From Mobilitalea torta (GTDB lineage Bacteria; Bacillota; Clostridia; Lachnospirales; Lachnospiraceae), in contig NZ_JBNPXH010000003.1 in assembly GCF_050433395.1 (NCBI RefSeq), forward strand, positions 186,001 through 250,000: a stretch of 64,000 nucleotides of DNA. The letters run 5' to 3'. The notes under the pieces were generated by a model. The model did not search any database. It saw only the letters and a program-made list of their open reading frames with translations, and was not told the DNA's origin. Position 1 is the stretch's first letter. Each line of letters opens with the position of its first letter. Both the position numbers and the translations under genes were made by a program. Below are positions 8,581-16,163 of this stretch, in pieces.

Positions 8581-8672
8581 CAACTTATATAAAATTGAAA
8601 AACAGCAATAATCGAAAGCATCAGGGCAGCAGTTTATGTTCAAGAGAATTTCAAAATTGTTGGAGAGAAAAA

Positions 8673-8768
8673 ATGTTGAAATATAAAGCGATAGTATTTG
8701 ATGTAAGTGATACGCTGGTTGAGTACAGTCCCAATTATGCTCAAATCTTTGGAGACAGACTGCGTTAA
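8673..8768 (+). pseudogene. 5' stub of a HAD-family hydrolase
   Basis: A 31-codon frame begins ATG 8673 behind GTTGGAGAGA and encodes MLKYKAIVFDVSDTLVEYSP, the N-terminal nucleophile motif region (DxxDTL) of HAD phosphatases, then stops at TAA 8766-8768, four bases into the 3' end of the convergent hisS-like gene. HAD enzymes are around 200 residues or more, so this is a truncated remnant left at a rearrangement boundary. Confidence 0.65.
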
Positions 8769-10000
8769 CTTTTTAATACTTTAACGTCAGTTGCCTGACC
8801 GCATGTGATAAAACCATAATACCCGCTTTTTTGTAACTGGCTTAAAAATTTACTTAATTTCTTAGGCATTTCATAGAGAGTCACATCATATTCCGCCTGC
8901 ATGGTTTCCCTTAACCTGGAAGCTTCAATGAAATCCTCCAGATACAGCAGGGCTATTTTTTTCTTGTTATCCGGCGGTATGAAGCCGTTATCCTTTAATA
9001 TACAGAATATTTTTTCAAAACCAATGGAAAACCCGGCAGCGGGAACTTTATCATTAATGAACTTTCCAATCAGACCATCATATCTTCCGCCGCCGGCAAT
9101 GGCGCCCTTGAAGGAAGGGCTGACGATTTCAAATATAGTACCGGTATAATAGCCCTGACCCCGTACCAATGATAAGTCAAATTCAATATTATATTGATTA
9201 CCGGACAGCAGCCTTACAGCTTCTATGATATTCTCCAGCTGCATGACTCGCTGGATCTGATTCACTTTTGATTTTATAGCATCCAATGATAATGGAAAAT
9301 CATCCAAAAGCTTTATTAAGGCATCAATACTGGAAGCTTCAAATTTCTTTTCCTCCAGTTCTTCTTTCACCCCGGCCACTCCAATCTTGTCAAGCTTGTC
9401 AAAGGTAATGCACACACTGGGGATATCTTCTGCCGGAAATCCCAAGCCTGTTAATAAATCCGTAAGAATAACGCGGTCATTAATTCTTACAGTGAAATCC
9501 CGCAGCCCAATCTGAAGTAAAGCTTTAGCCGTTACGGTGATCAGTTCCATTTCGCAATTTCTTGATTCAGAGCCGATAATGTCGATATCACATTGCAGAA
9601 ACTCCCGCAATCTGCCTTTTTGGGGCTTTTCCGCACGATATACCTTGTCAATCTGGATACATTTAAAAGGCAGCATCAAATCATTGCGGTTATTGGAAAA
9701 ATACCGGCTAAGCGGCAGGGTCAGATCATACCGCAGTCCCATATCGGATAAGTCCTGGGGATTTTCTGTTTTTAATGCGGCATCAAGCTTATCTCCCCGT
9801 TTTAATATTTTAAAAATAAGATTAAGATTGTCTCCGCCGTCACTTTTGTTTAGATTTTCAATATCTTCCACAGCAGGTGTCATGATACGGTCAAAGCCAT
9901 TGGCTTTGTAGACTCCCAGTATTGTAGTTTGGATATAGTCCCTCAGGGCGGCTTCCTGGGGCAGATAGTCATTCGTTCCTTTAATCGTATTGATTTTCAT
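8765..10000 (-). CDS. hisS: Histidyl-tRNA synthetase-like protein
   Basis: A 411-residue class II synthetase fold of the HisRS family. Visible are IKGTNDYLPQE at the N-terminus, LRYDLTLPLSRYF (residues 89-101), the motif 2 loop YRAEKPQKGRLREFLQCDIDIIG (121-143, with LRYDLT-type rather than RPEGTA-type sequence), LVRGQGYYTGTIFE (278-291) and AGGGRYDGL (302-310). The usual RGLDYY is RGQGYY here, and the C-terminal anticodon-binding domain looks short. It may therefore be an ordinary HisRS of the eukaryote-like branch, a second HisRS copy, or a HisZ-type regulatory subunit; HisRS is favoured because motif 2 and the C-terminal domain remain. The gene stands alone, convergent with the pilus operon, and is preceded by an attenuator with His codons, which ties expression to histidyl-tRNA supply. 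AAGGGAG lies just before the ATG. Confidence 0.8.
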   Translation of the reverse strand: MKINTIKGTNDYLPQEAALRDYIQTTILGVYKANGFDRIMTPAVEDIENLNKSDGGDNLNLIFKILKRGDKLDAALKTENPQDLSDMGLRYDLTLPLSRYFSNNRNDLMLPFKCIQIDKVYRAEKPQKGRLREFLQCDIDIIGSESRNCEMELITVTAKALLQIGLRDFTVRINDRVILTDLLTGLGFPAEDIPSVCITFDKLDKIGVAGVKEELEEKKFEASSIDALIKLLDDFPLSLDAIKSKVNQIQRVMQLENIIEAVRLLSGNQYNIEFDLSLVRGQGYYTGTIFEIVSPSFKGAIAGGGRYDGLIGKFINDKVPAAGFSIGFEKIFCILKDNGFIPPDNKKKIALLYLEDFIEASRLRETMQAEYDVTLYEMPKKLSKFLSQLQKSGYYGFITCGQATDVKVLKS

Positions 10001-10020
10001 AATTGTTTCTCCCTTCCTTG

Positions 10021-10058
10021 CAATAAAATAGCCACACAGGTTATTCCCTGTGCGGCTA
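10021..10058 (-). terminator. Attenuator terminator before hisS
   Basis: On the minus strand TAGCCGCACAGG and CCTGTGTGGCTA (10047-10058 and 10029-10040) form a 12-bp stem with one G-U pair and a 6-nt loop, followed by ATTTTATTG. It lies entirely upstream of the hisS ribosome binding site and would stop transcription before the gene. Confidence 0.85.
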
Positions 10059-10137
10059 AATATATCATAGAACCAATATATTTATTAATCACAGGCATAA
10101 CCCAAATAGCGATTATACCTATGCTTCAGCATCATGG

Positions 10138-10185
10138 TTAATCGCGGATAATATGGTGGTGATGACGGTGATTAATATATAACAT
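10138..10185 (-). CDS. His leader peptide
   Basis: This 15-codon frame on the minus strand starts ATG at 10185-10183 and encodes MLYINHRHHHHIIRD, five histidines in six codons, ending in TAA at 10140-10138. GGAGG at 10200-10196 is ten bases upstream of the ATG. Its first His codon ends segment 1 of the attenuator pairing. The run of His codons is the sensor: shortage of charged His-tRNA would stall the ribosome there. Confidence 0.88.
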   Translation of the reverse strand: MLYINHRHHHHIIRD

Positions 10186-10211
10186 GGAAGTGGTTCCTCC
10201 GTTGTTAGATT

Positions 10212-10232
10212 TTTACCTAGTATATAGGTAAA
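10212..10232. promoter_or_regulatory. Operator-like palindrome over the hisS -10 box
   Basis: TTTACCTA (10212-10219) and TAGGTAAA (10225-10232) form a perfect 8-bp inverted repeat with a 5-base centre, covering the -10 element and the expected start point. A repressor bound here would block initiation. The protein is unknown; a TrpR-like YerC/HisR-type repressor is one guess, with no gene for it in the window. Confidence 0.55.
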
Positions 10233-10247
10233 TGTGTGTTATGTCAA
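10219..10247 (-). promoter_or_regulatory. Sigma-A promoter of the hisS leader
   Basis: On the minus strand TTGACA (10247-10242) and TATACT (10224-10219) are separated by 17 bases. This predicts transcription starting near 10212, just before the leader peptide's ribosome binding site. Confidence 0.85.
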
Positions 10248-10340
10248 TGGTTAAGTGAAAAGTGAGAGCGGAATCGACTTGATTTTTTCATTGTGATAAT
10301 ATACTATGATAGTAATTTTGTGAGAGGGGGAATATACCAA

Positions 10341-10726
10341 ATGAAAAGAAAAGTTTTACTTCCTTTTGTTATATTATGTGCATTTTTTTTATGTATCTTT
10401 TTTTGAGATATCATGTTATCCACCCTGTCATTAGGCTATCAATAAATGATATTCACAATATACAAGTATATAATGAAACATATAATAGTTCAGACGATAA
10501 GGCATTTATTCAAGAGTTTCTTACAGCATATAATAAAGCTAAATTAAATAAGGAACAAGAGCTTGGTACGACATCTGATTTCGTACTGATTGTTAATCTT
10601 ACGAATGGTGAATTTATTAAAATTTTGGATGGCGATACTACGTTTTGTTATATGGAATATAATGGAAAATCTGTTGTTGCATATTGCCCTGGCTTAATCA
10701 AATTGATTGAGAATAAAAAGAAGTAA
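10341..10726 (+). pseudogene. Small membrane-anchored or secreted protein, frameshifted in a poly-T tract
   Basis: ATG 10341 behind GAGAGGGGG begins KRKVLLPFVILCAFFLCIFF, a signal or membrane helix, then stops at a TGA. A second frame, shifted by one base, continues from the same place to 10726 with RLSINDIHNIQVYNETYNSS and FVLIVNLTNGEFIKILDGD. The shift falls in a T8 run (10383-10390) or T7 run (about 10398-10404); losing one T from an intact gene would give this. It may be a true pseudogene, a phase-variable gene, transcriptional slippage or a sequencing error. The roughly 100-residue extracytoplasmic part resembles small DUF-type lipoprotein-like domains but no family is assigned. Confidence 0.55.
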
Positions 10727-10751
10727 AGCCAGCCCGTATGGGGAAATGAGG

Positions 10752-10826
10752 CTCTTGTGGAGCAAACGGATCGATTTAAAATGGAAAAACGGTGAGGTTA
10801 CAGAAAAAAAGATTTACAGGCAGTAA
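10752..10826 (+). pseudogene. Short relic resembling a glycosidase C-terminus
   Basis: An open stretch with no start codon encodes RIDLKWKNGEVTEKKIYRQ and stops at TAA 10824-10826. The 'L-W-NG-V-x-x-x-I' ending is like the tail of some fucosidase-type (GH95-like) enzymes. It is too short to be sure, and precedes the DUF4091 gene by 25 bases. Confidence 0.3.
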
Positions 10827-10850
10827 AGGAAAGCGGGAGGCTGGAAGGAT

Positions 10851-12542
10851 ATGAGCGAATTAAAGGTAAAGATGCTTCACAGTTTGGAAAAAGTATTTCC
10901 GGATCAGGAACCGGACAGCCGGGGAGAGGACGGGGGGCTTAGTGCCCTTTGGGGAGAAGAGGTCTCGTTTCAGATGGCTTACTGTAATGACTCCTGTCAG
11001 TCACCCTGGGTAACGGTCCAGGTTATTTCCCCATTGAAGGAACATATCAGGGTGCGTAAGGTTGATCTGGTTCCAAGCAGATATCCGGCTCATGTCCTGC
11101 GGGATGAGGATTATCTGAAGGGAACCCCGGGTATGTTTCCGGATTTGCTGAAAAATCTCCAGGAGAATCGGGTGAGGTTAATTCAGGGACAGTGGAGAAG
11201 CCTGTGGATTGATGTTGCTGTTTCGGAGCGCATATTGCCCGGCACTTATCCGGTCAGAATTGAGCTGAGAGAGGAAGCGGGCTGTGCCGCTGCCAGCATT
11301 GACACACAGATTGAGGTAATCGGAGTCAGGCTTCCTGACCTGAATTTAAAGCATACGGAATGGTTCCACGGTGATTGCCTTGCCGATTATTATAACGTCA
11401 AAGTATTTTCCAAAAAGCATTGGGATATTATGGACAGTTTTATTGAAACAGCGGCACGTAGAAATTGTAATATGATACTGGTGCCGATGTTTACCCCGCC
11501 CCTCGATACGAAAATCGGAGGGGAAAGGACGACGATACAGCTGGTGGATGTTAAGGTGGGGGAGGGTCAATATCACTTTAATTTTGACAGATTAAAGAGG
11601 TTTATTACCCTGTGCCGGAAGAAGGGCATTCGTTATTATGAGATGTCCCACCTGTTTACCCAGTGGGGAGCCAAGGCGGCTCCTAAAATCATGGCTATGG
11701 TCGAGGGAAATTATCAGAGAATCTTTGGATGGGATACCCCTTCTGCCGGAGGGGAATATGAGAACTTTTTGAACTGCTACCTGCCCAGTCTGACCGAAAA
11801 ATTAAAGGAATGGGGAATACAGGACGTGACCTATTTTCATATTTCTGATGAACCGGGGAAGGATGATCTTGGGTCTTATAAAAAAGCATGGGAGATTGCC
11901 TCCCGCCATTTAAAGGATTTTCACATAATAGACGCCATTTCTGATTATGAATTTTACAAGAACGGTCTGGTGAAGGAGCCGGTTTGCGCTACGGACCATA
12001 TTGAACCGTTTCTGGAAAATAAAACGGAAAATCTTTGGGCGTATTATTGCACCGGTCAGGCAAGGCTGGTTTCCAACCGTTTTATGGCAATGCCCTCCTA
12101 CCGTAACCGGATTTACGGGATACAGGTTTATCAATACCGGTTAACCGGTATTTTGCATTGGGGCTATAATTTTTATAATTCCCAAAATTCCCTGGAGTAC
12201 ATTAATCCCTATGAAAACACAGACAGCAGCGAGTCCTTTCCTTCCGGAGACAGCTTTCTCGTATATCCGGGAACGGACGGCAGGCCGGAGGAATCCATCC
12301 GTATCATGGTTCTGGATGAAGCGCTGAATGATTACAGGGCGATGCAGCTGCTGGAACAATTGGCCGGAAGGGATAAGGTGTCAGAGCTTATTGAAAAAGA
12401 CTGCGGGGGAGAGCTTACGTTTTCCCAGTATCCCAGATCGGCGGAGTATCTGCTGACACTGAGGGCTTCCGTCAATCAGGAAATTAAAAAACAGATTGCT
12501 GGCCTATGTAATCCCTCGGGGAAACTCCGGTTACTTTTTTGA
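10851..12542 (+). CDS. DUF4091 protein, GH123-like glycoside hydrolase
   Basis: A 563-residue protein with an N-terminal beta-rich domain and a barrel-like C-terminal part. The C-terminal section YRLTGILHWGYNFYNSQN, then ESIRIMVLDEALNDYRAMQLLEQL is the DUF4091 signature; this family is related to GH123 beta-N-acetylgalactosaminidases. An acidic pair is seen at FHISDEPGKDD, where GH123-like enzymes carry their substrate-assisted catalytic Asp-Glu. No signal peptide is obvious. The AraC regulator, importer, HexNAc kinase and epimerase downstream fit a role in releasing a HexNAc-type sugar from host glycans or glycolipids. The specific activity is inference. Confidence 0.75.
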   Translation: MSELKVKMLHSLEKVFPDQEPDSRGEDGGLSALWGEEVSFQMAYCNDSCQSPWVTVQVISPLKEHIRVRKVDLVPSRYPAHVLRDEDYLKGTPGMFPDLLKNLQENRVRLIQGQWRSLWIDVAVSERILPGTYPVRIELREEAGCAAASIDTQIEVIGVRLPDLNLKHTEWFHGDCLADYYNVKVFSKKHWDIMDSFIETAARRNCNMILVPMFTPPLDTKIGGERTTIQLVDVKVGEGQYHFNFDRLKRFITLCRKKGIRYYEMSHLFTQWGAKAAPKIMAMVEGNYQRIFGWDTPSAGGEYENFLNCYLPSLTEKLKEWGIQDVTYFHISDEPGKDDLGSYKKAWEIASRHLKDFHIIDAISDYEFYKNGLVKEPVCATDHIEPFLENKTENLWAYYCTGQARLVSNRFMAMPSYRNRIYGIQVYQYRLTGILHWGYNFYNSQNSLEYINPYENTDSSESFPSGDSFLVYPGTDGRPEESIRIMVLDEALNDYRAMQLLEQLAGRDKVSELIEKDCGGELTFSQYPRSAEYLLTLRASVNQEIKKQIAGLCNPSGKLRLLF

Positions 12543-12608
12543 ACACGCGGCTGAAATAAAAAGCGCTCTTAAATTTTTTGCAACGGCCCCTTTTTCGTAA
12601 AAATATAG

Positions 12609-13526
12609 CTACTGTTTCTGTTCCAGCCTCCGGTCCTTCTCGGACAATACCTTAATGGAGGAAGAATATTCGGAGGGTGTCATACCGGTAACCTTTTTGA
12701 ACTGCCGGGAGAAATAATGAATGGAGCTGTAGCCCAGATAATCGGCGATCTGGGTGAAATTCATGTGATTGTTGCGCACCAGCTGCTTTGCCATATCGAT
12801 TTTTAACCTTGTAAAATATTCAATAACCCCGCAGCCGTATTTGGCGGAGAACAGGGATTGCAGGACGGAGCGCCCGATCAGGTTATCCCTGCAGATCTGC
12901 TCCAGAGTTACGTGCCCCTGTATATTATTGTCCAGATAATCCAGGAGCTGGTCCAGGGTTTTTACATCGTTTTTCCTCTTCACGGTGTTCGGGTAAATCA
13001 TTTCCATGGGGTCCCGGGACTGGTATCTGCGGAATAACTGGATCAGGATGGACTCCAGGTACAGCTTGATCAGCTGCTCTGACCCGAAGGGGATGTCCTC
13101 ATGCCGGATCAGCTTCTCAAAATAGGGATCATTCAGCTGGTTGCGGAAGGTCTTTTTTGCTTCAATGATAATCTGTGCAATCAACTGACGTTCATTGTCG
13201 TTGATATGCAAAATCTTATTTTCAAAAAACTTCATATATCTGGAATGACACAGAAAGGATATTACGAATAAATTCGGAGCGATCTTCCCATTGGCACGGA
13301 GGCTGTGGAACTCATTGGGCTTGTGGAAGATAATCTGATCCTTTCTTAAGGTCAGCTCCTTGTCATCGGCGACCACCTCTAATTCTCCCTTGTCCACGCA
13401 AAGGATCTCCCAGAAATTATGCACTTCTCCGGGATATTTAAAATCGCTCATATACTCAAAATAATGGATCGTAACAATCTTATTCACTACGAGGGGCTGT
13501 TCCAGCTGGATACTTTCGTAAGCCAT
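12609..13526 (-). CDS. AraC-family transcriptional regulator
   Basis: A 305-residue protein with an N-terminal cupin-like sensing domain (VHNFWEILCVDKGELEVVADDKELTL, FHKPNEFHSL) and a C-terminal AraC double helix-turn-helix (HVTLEQICRDNLIGRSVLQSLF and FTQIADYLGYSSIHYFSRQFKKVTGMTPSEYS). AAAAGGAGG precedes its ATG. It is divergent from the importer operon at 13839 and convergent with the DUF4091 gene, so it most likely senses the sugar taken up by that importer. The importer promoter lacks a good -35 box, which fits an activator role. Confidence 0.9.
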   Translation of the reverse strand: MAYESIQLEQPLVVNKIVTIHYFEYMSDFKYPGEVHNFWEILCVDKGELEVVADDKELTLRKDQIIFHKPNEFHSLRANGKIAPNLFVISFLCHSRYMKFFENKILHINDNERQLIAQIIIEAKKTFRNQLNDPYFEKLIRHEDIPFGSEQLIKLYLESILIQLFRRYQSRDPMEMIYPNTVKRKNDVKTLDQLLDYLDNNIQGHVTLEQICRDNLIGRSVLQSLFSAKYGCGVIEYFTRLKIDMAKQLVRNNHMNFTQIADYLGYSSIHYFSRQFKKVTGMTPSEYSSSIKVLSEKDRRLEQKQ

Positions 13527-13838
13527 GGTTCCTCCTTTTTAATCCTTATCCCCGGTCAAAGCGGAAATGCCTGTGAAAACGGGAGTTTACTATAAATGGG
13601 TTTTTGATTGGTGTTATTGTACAATATATATTCATATATTAAAACGTTTTTGTTAATAAAGCAATAGATAATATGCAGATAGTGCAAATTTACTCAACAA
13701 TCAGATAAAGATGCAAGGATATATTAATGCTATAATCTGGGTACAGCTAGTGAAAACCGGAAGGGAAGACAGACGGGGGATGATTGGAGGAACACCTCCG
13801 GAATTTCACAAAACAACAATTTGCAGGAGGTAAAAGGT
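13527..13838 (+). promoter_or_regulatory. Divergent regulatory region between araC and the importer operon
   Basis: This 312-base AT-rich gap holds TATAAT at 13731-13736 for the importer operon, with no recognisable -35 at the correct distance (13708-13713 reads AAGATG), as expected of an AraC-activated promoter. The binding sites themselves were not identified. AGGAGG at about 13826 serves ATG 13839. Confidence 0.5.
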
Positions 13839-15173
13839 ATGAAAAAAAGGTTATTAAGTTTGTTGCTTTGCGTGGCTATGACAGCAGTAATTCTGGCAGG
13901 CTGCAGTGCAAAGGATGCAGGGGATGATAAGACAAACACCCCTACAAAAGCAGAAACAACAGAAAAAACAGACAACCAGGAAGCAGATAAGCAGCCCGCC
14001 ACAGAGGGCGGCAAGACCATCGTATACTGGTCCATGTGGGAGGCTACGGAGCCTCAGGGCAAGGTGATCCAGGAAGCAGTCAACGCTTATATGGCAGCCA
14101 CCGGCAATAAGGTTGATCTTCAGTTTAAAGGCCGCACCGGTATCCGCGAAGGTCTTCAGCCCGCCCTGGATGCAGGAACGGGAATTGACCTGTTCGATGA
14201 GGATATTGACCGTGTAAACGGAACCTGGGGAAGCTACCTGATGGATCTGGAAGCCTTGGCAAAGGATGCGGGCTATGAGGCTACTGCCAATGCAGGACTC
14301 ATCGCTGCCTGCAGAAAGGCAGGGGGAGATGTATTAAAATCCATCCCCTACCAGCCGAATATCTTTGCTTTCTTCTATAATCAGAGCCTGTTTGATCAGG
14401 CAGGAATTGCAGAAGTACCCAAGACCTGGGCGGAATTCCTGGCAGTTTGTGAGAAATTAAAGGCGGCGGGAATTGTTCCTCTTACCAGCGATGATGCTTA
14501 CATCAATACGAATTTTGGTTATCATCTGGCAAGACTGATTGGCAACGAAGGCGTTGAGAAGGTAGTAACCGAAGGTCTCTGGGCGGAAGAGCCGGCCGTA
14601 CTTAAGGTAGCCCAGGCATATGAGGAATTGGCACAGAAGGGTTATTTGTCCCAGTACATTGCCTCCAATGTATGGCCCAACGGACAGAATGTGGAATTGG
14701 CGCTCGGTGAGGTTGCCATGTATTTAAACGGCTCCTGGCTGCCCAACGAAGTAAAGGATATGACAGGCCCGGATTTCAAATGGGGATGCTTCAGCTATCC
14801 GGCAGTAGACGGCGGCACCAATGGTACGGAAGCCTCCAACTTCGGCGCTCAGGTATTGGCAATTAACAAGAATTCCCAGGTTGCCCCGGAAGCCTTTGAA
14901 ATTATCAAGTACATCACAAAGGGCGAATATGATAAGAAATTATCGGTTGAATCCGTTGGTATTCCGGCGGACAGCGCCAATGCGGAATGGCCCCAGATGT
15001 TAGCAGCCGTGAAGCCGGTGCTGGATTCCACTACCGTCCGTTATACCTGGGCGGCGGGTGCGGAGCAAAATCCCGACATGACCCCTCTGATTAAAGAGAA
15101 TTTCCTGAAATTATGCGGAGGAACCATCACCGCACAGCAGTTTGTCGATAATATGGAAGCGGCTAGTAAATAG
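13839..15173 (+). CDS. ABC transporter sugar-binding lipoprotein
   Basis: About 444 residues of the family 1 solute-binding type. A lipoprotein signal peptide ends in ILAGC (lipobox LAGC) and is followed by a Thr/Lys/Glu-rich linker (TPTKAETTEKTD). The body shows IVYWSMWEATEPQGKVIQEAV, SIPYQPNIFAFFYNQSLFDQAGI and a conserved tryptophan/Gly region at WAEFLAVCEKLKAAGI. GCAGGAGGTAAAAGG fits ATG 13839, not the in-frame ATG 13821. It is tethered outside the cytoplasmic membrane and delivers substrate to the two following permeases. Confidence 0.92.
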   Translation: MKKRLLSLLLCVAMTAVILAGCSAKDAGDDKTNTPTKAETTEKTDNQEADKQPATEGGKTIVYWSMWEATEPQGKVIQEAVNAYMAATGNKVDLQFKGRTGIREGLQPALDAGTGIDLFDEDIDRVNGTWGSYLMDLEALAKDAGYEATANAGLIAACRKAGGDVLKSIPYQPNIFAFFYNQSLFDQAGIAEVPKTWAEFLAVCEKLKAAGIVPLTSDDAYINTNFGYHLARLIGNEGVEKVVTEGLWAEEPAVLKVAQAYEELAQKGYLSQYIASNVWPNGQNVELALGEVAMYLNGSWLPNEVKDMTGPDFKWGCFSYPAVDGGTNGTEASNFGAQVLAINKNSQVAPEAFEIIKYITKGEYDKKLSVESVGIPADSANAEWPQMLAAVKPVLDSTTVRYTWAAGAEQNPDMTPLIKENFLKLCGGTITAQQFVDNMEAASK

Positions 15174-15187
15174 CAAGAATAGCATGA

Positions 15188-15221
15188 ATATGGCGGCTTG
15201 TGTCCAGGTCGCCATATTTTT
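15188..15221 (+). terminator. Intercistronic terminator-like hairpin after the binding-protein gene
   Basis: ATATGGCG (15188-15195) pairs perfectly with CGCCATAT (15210-15217), followed by TTTTT. It sits between the binding-protein and permease genes and should cause partial termination or protect the upstream mRNA, giving more binding protein than permease. Confidence 0.7.
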
Positions 15222-15247
15222 ATAAAGATTTCAAGGAGGTTGTCAGG

Positions 15248-16153
15248 GTGAAGAAAAATAAGACAATGATAGTATGCTTCTTACTGCCTGCACTTGTATT
15301 TTTTATTTTTATCTTTTTATATCCCATATGCAGAACGATTTTGATGAGCTTCTTTAAAATAGAGGGCGTAACGGATGCGATATCAAAATGGACCTTTGTC
15401 GGCCTGGGGAACTTTAATAAGCTCTTTCGTACCAGCCTTTTTGTCACATCATTATGGAATATTTTCCGCATATGGCTCATCGGCGGACTGGCTGTCATGG
15501 CCATTGCCCTGCTGTTTGCGGTTATTATAACCAGCGGGATACGGTTCAAAAACTTTTTTAAGGCGGTCATCTACATGCCCAATGTAGTCAGTGCGGTAGC
15601 CCTGGCGACTATGTGGCTGCAATACGTCTACAGTCCCAGATTCGGGCTGTTTAAAAGCTTTTTCGAGGCAATCCATTTGGATAAGATAGCCGCCATCCAG
15701 TGGACGGATAATGAGCACAAATTCTGGGCCCTTTTGATCGCTTACTGCTTCGGCATGGTGGGCTACCATATGCTGATCTTTGTCAGCGGGATCGAGCGCA
15801 TCAGCCTGGAGTACTTTGAAGCGGCCACCCTGGACGGGGCCAACAAGATGAAGCAGTTCCGGCATGTAACATTGCCGCTGATCAAGGGTGTGTTTAAAAC
15901 CAATATTACCATGTGGAGCGTAACAAGCGCCGGTTTTTTTGTCTGGTCCCAGCTGTTTTCCACAGTGACCGCGGATACCAAGACCATTACTCCCATGGTG
16001 TACATGTACATGCAGGTGTTTGGTGCCGGCAACAGTGTAACGGAGCACAATGCGGGAATGGGTGCGGCGGTTGGTATCATCCTCAGCCTGTGCGTAGTCC
16101 TTATCTTTACCTTGAGCAATAAGATGATCAAGGATGATGACCTGGAATTTTAG
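15248..16153 (+). CDS. ABC sugar transporter permease (MalF/UgpA type)
   Basis: About 301 residues with six predicted membrane segments and the EAA loop EYFEAATLDGANKMKQFRHVTLPLIKG that contacts the ATPase. AAGGAGG at 15233-15239 fits GTG 15248 (VKKNKTMIVC); the upstream ATG 15200 lies inside the hairpin region and has no site. Acts in the cytoplasmic membrane as half of the importer channel. No ATPase gene is present in this cluster, so a shared MsmK-type ATPase is presumed. Confidence 0.9.
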   Translation: MKKNKTMIVCFLLPALVFFIFIFLYPICRTILMSFFKIEGVTDAISKWTFVGLGNFNKLFRTSLFVTSLWNIFRIWLIGGLAVMAIALLFAVIITSGIRFKNFFKAVIYMPNVVSAVALATMWLQYVYSPRFGLFKSFFEAIHLDKIAAIQWTDNEHKFWALLIAYCFGMVGYHMLIFVSGIERISLEYFEAATLDGANKMKQFRHVTLPLIKGVFKTNITMWSVTSAGFFVWSQLFSTVTADTKTITPMVYMYMQVFGAGNSVTEHNAGMGAAVGIILSLCVVLIFTLSNKMIKDDDLEF

Positions 16154-16163
16154 GAGGTGGCCC

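Larger units (their letters stand above)
10001..10212 (-). promoter_or_regulatory. Histidine transcription attenuator leader of hisS
   Basis: On the minus strand the roughly 210-nt leader holds a leader peptide and three alternating pairings. Segment 1 (10168-10177, inside the peptide ending at its first His codon) is exactly complementary over 10 bases to part of segment 2 (10083-10092). Segment 2 (10091-10102) can instead pair with segment 3 (10039-10052): GGTTAT and CCTGTG against ATAACC and CACAGG. Segment 3 is also the 5' arm of the terminator at 10021-10058. A ribosome stalled on His codons would cover segment 1, free segment 2 to capture segment 3, and prevent termination; a ribosome that finishes would let 1:2 form and the terminator fold. 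A further pair GCGATTA/TAATCGC surrounds the peptide stop codon. No T-box motif was found. Confidence 0.85.

Noticed and set aside
9929..10141. 70-codon plus-strand open frame overlapping the hisS attenuator
   Set aside because: It has no ribosome binding site or motif and runs across the minus-strand leader, which has a better explanation.
10001..10260. T-box riboswitch for the hisS-like gene
   Set aside because: No AGGGTGGNACCGCG antiterminator motif was found, while a leader peptide with His codons and alternative pairings explains the leader better.
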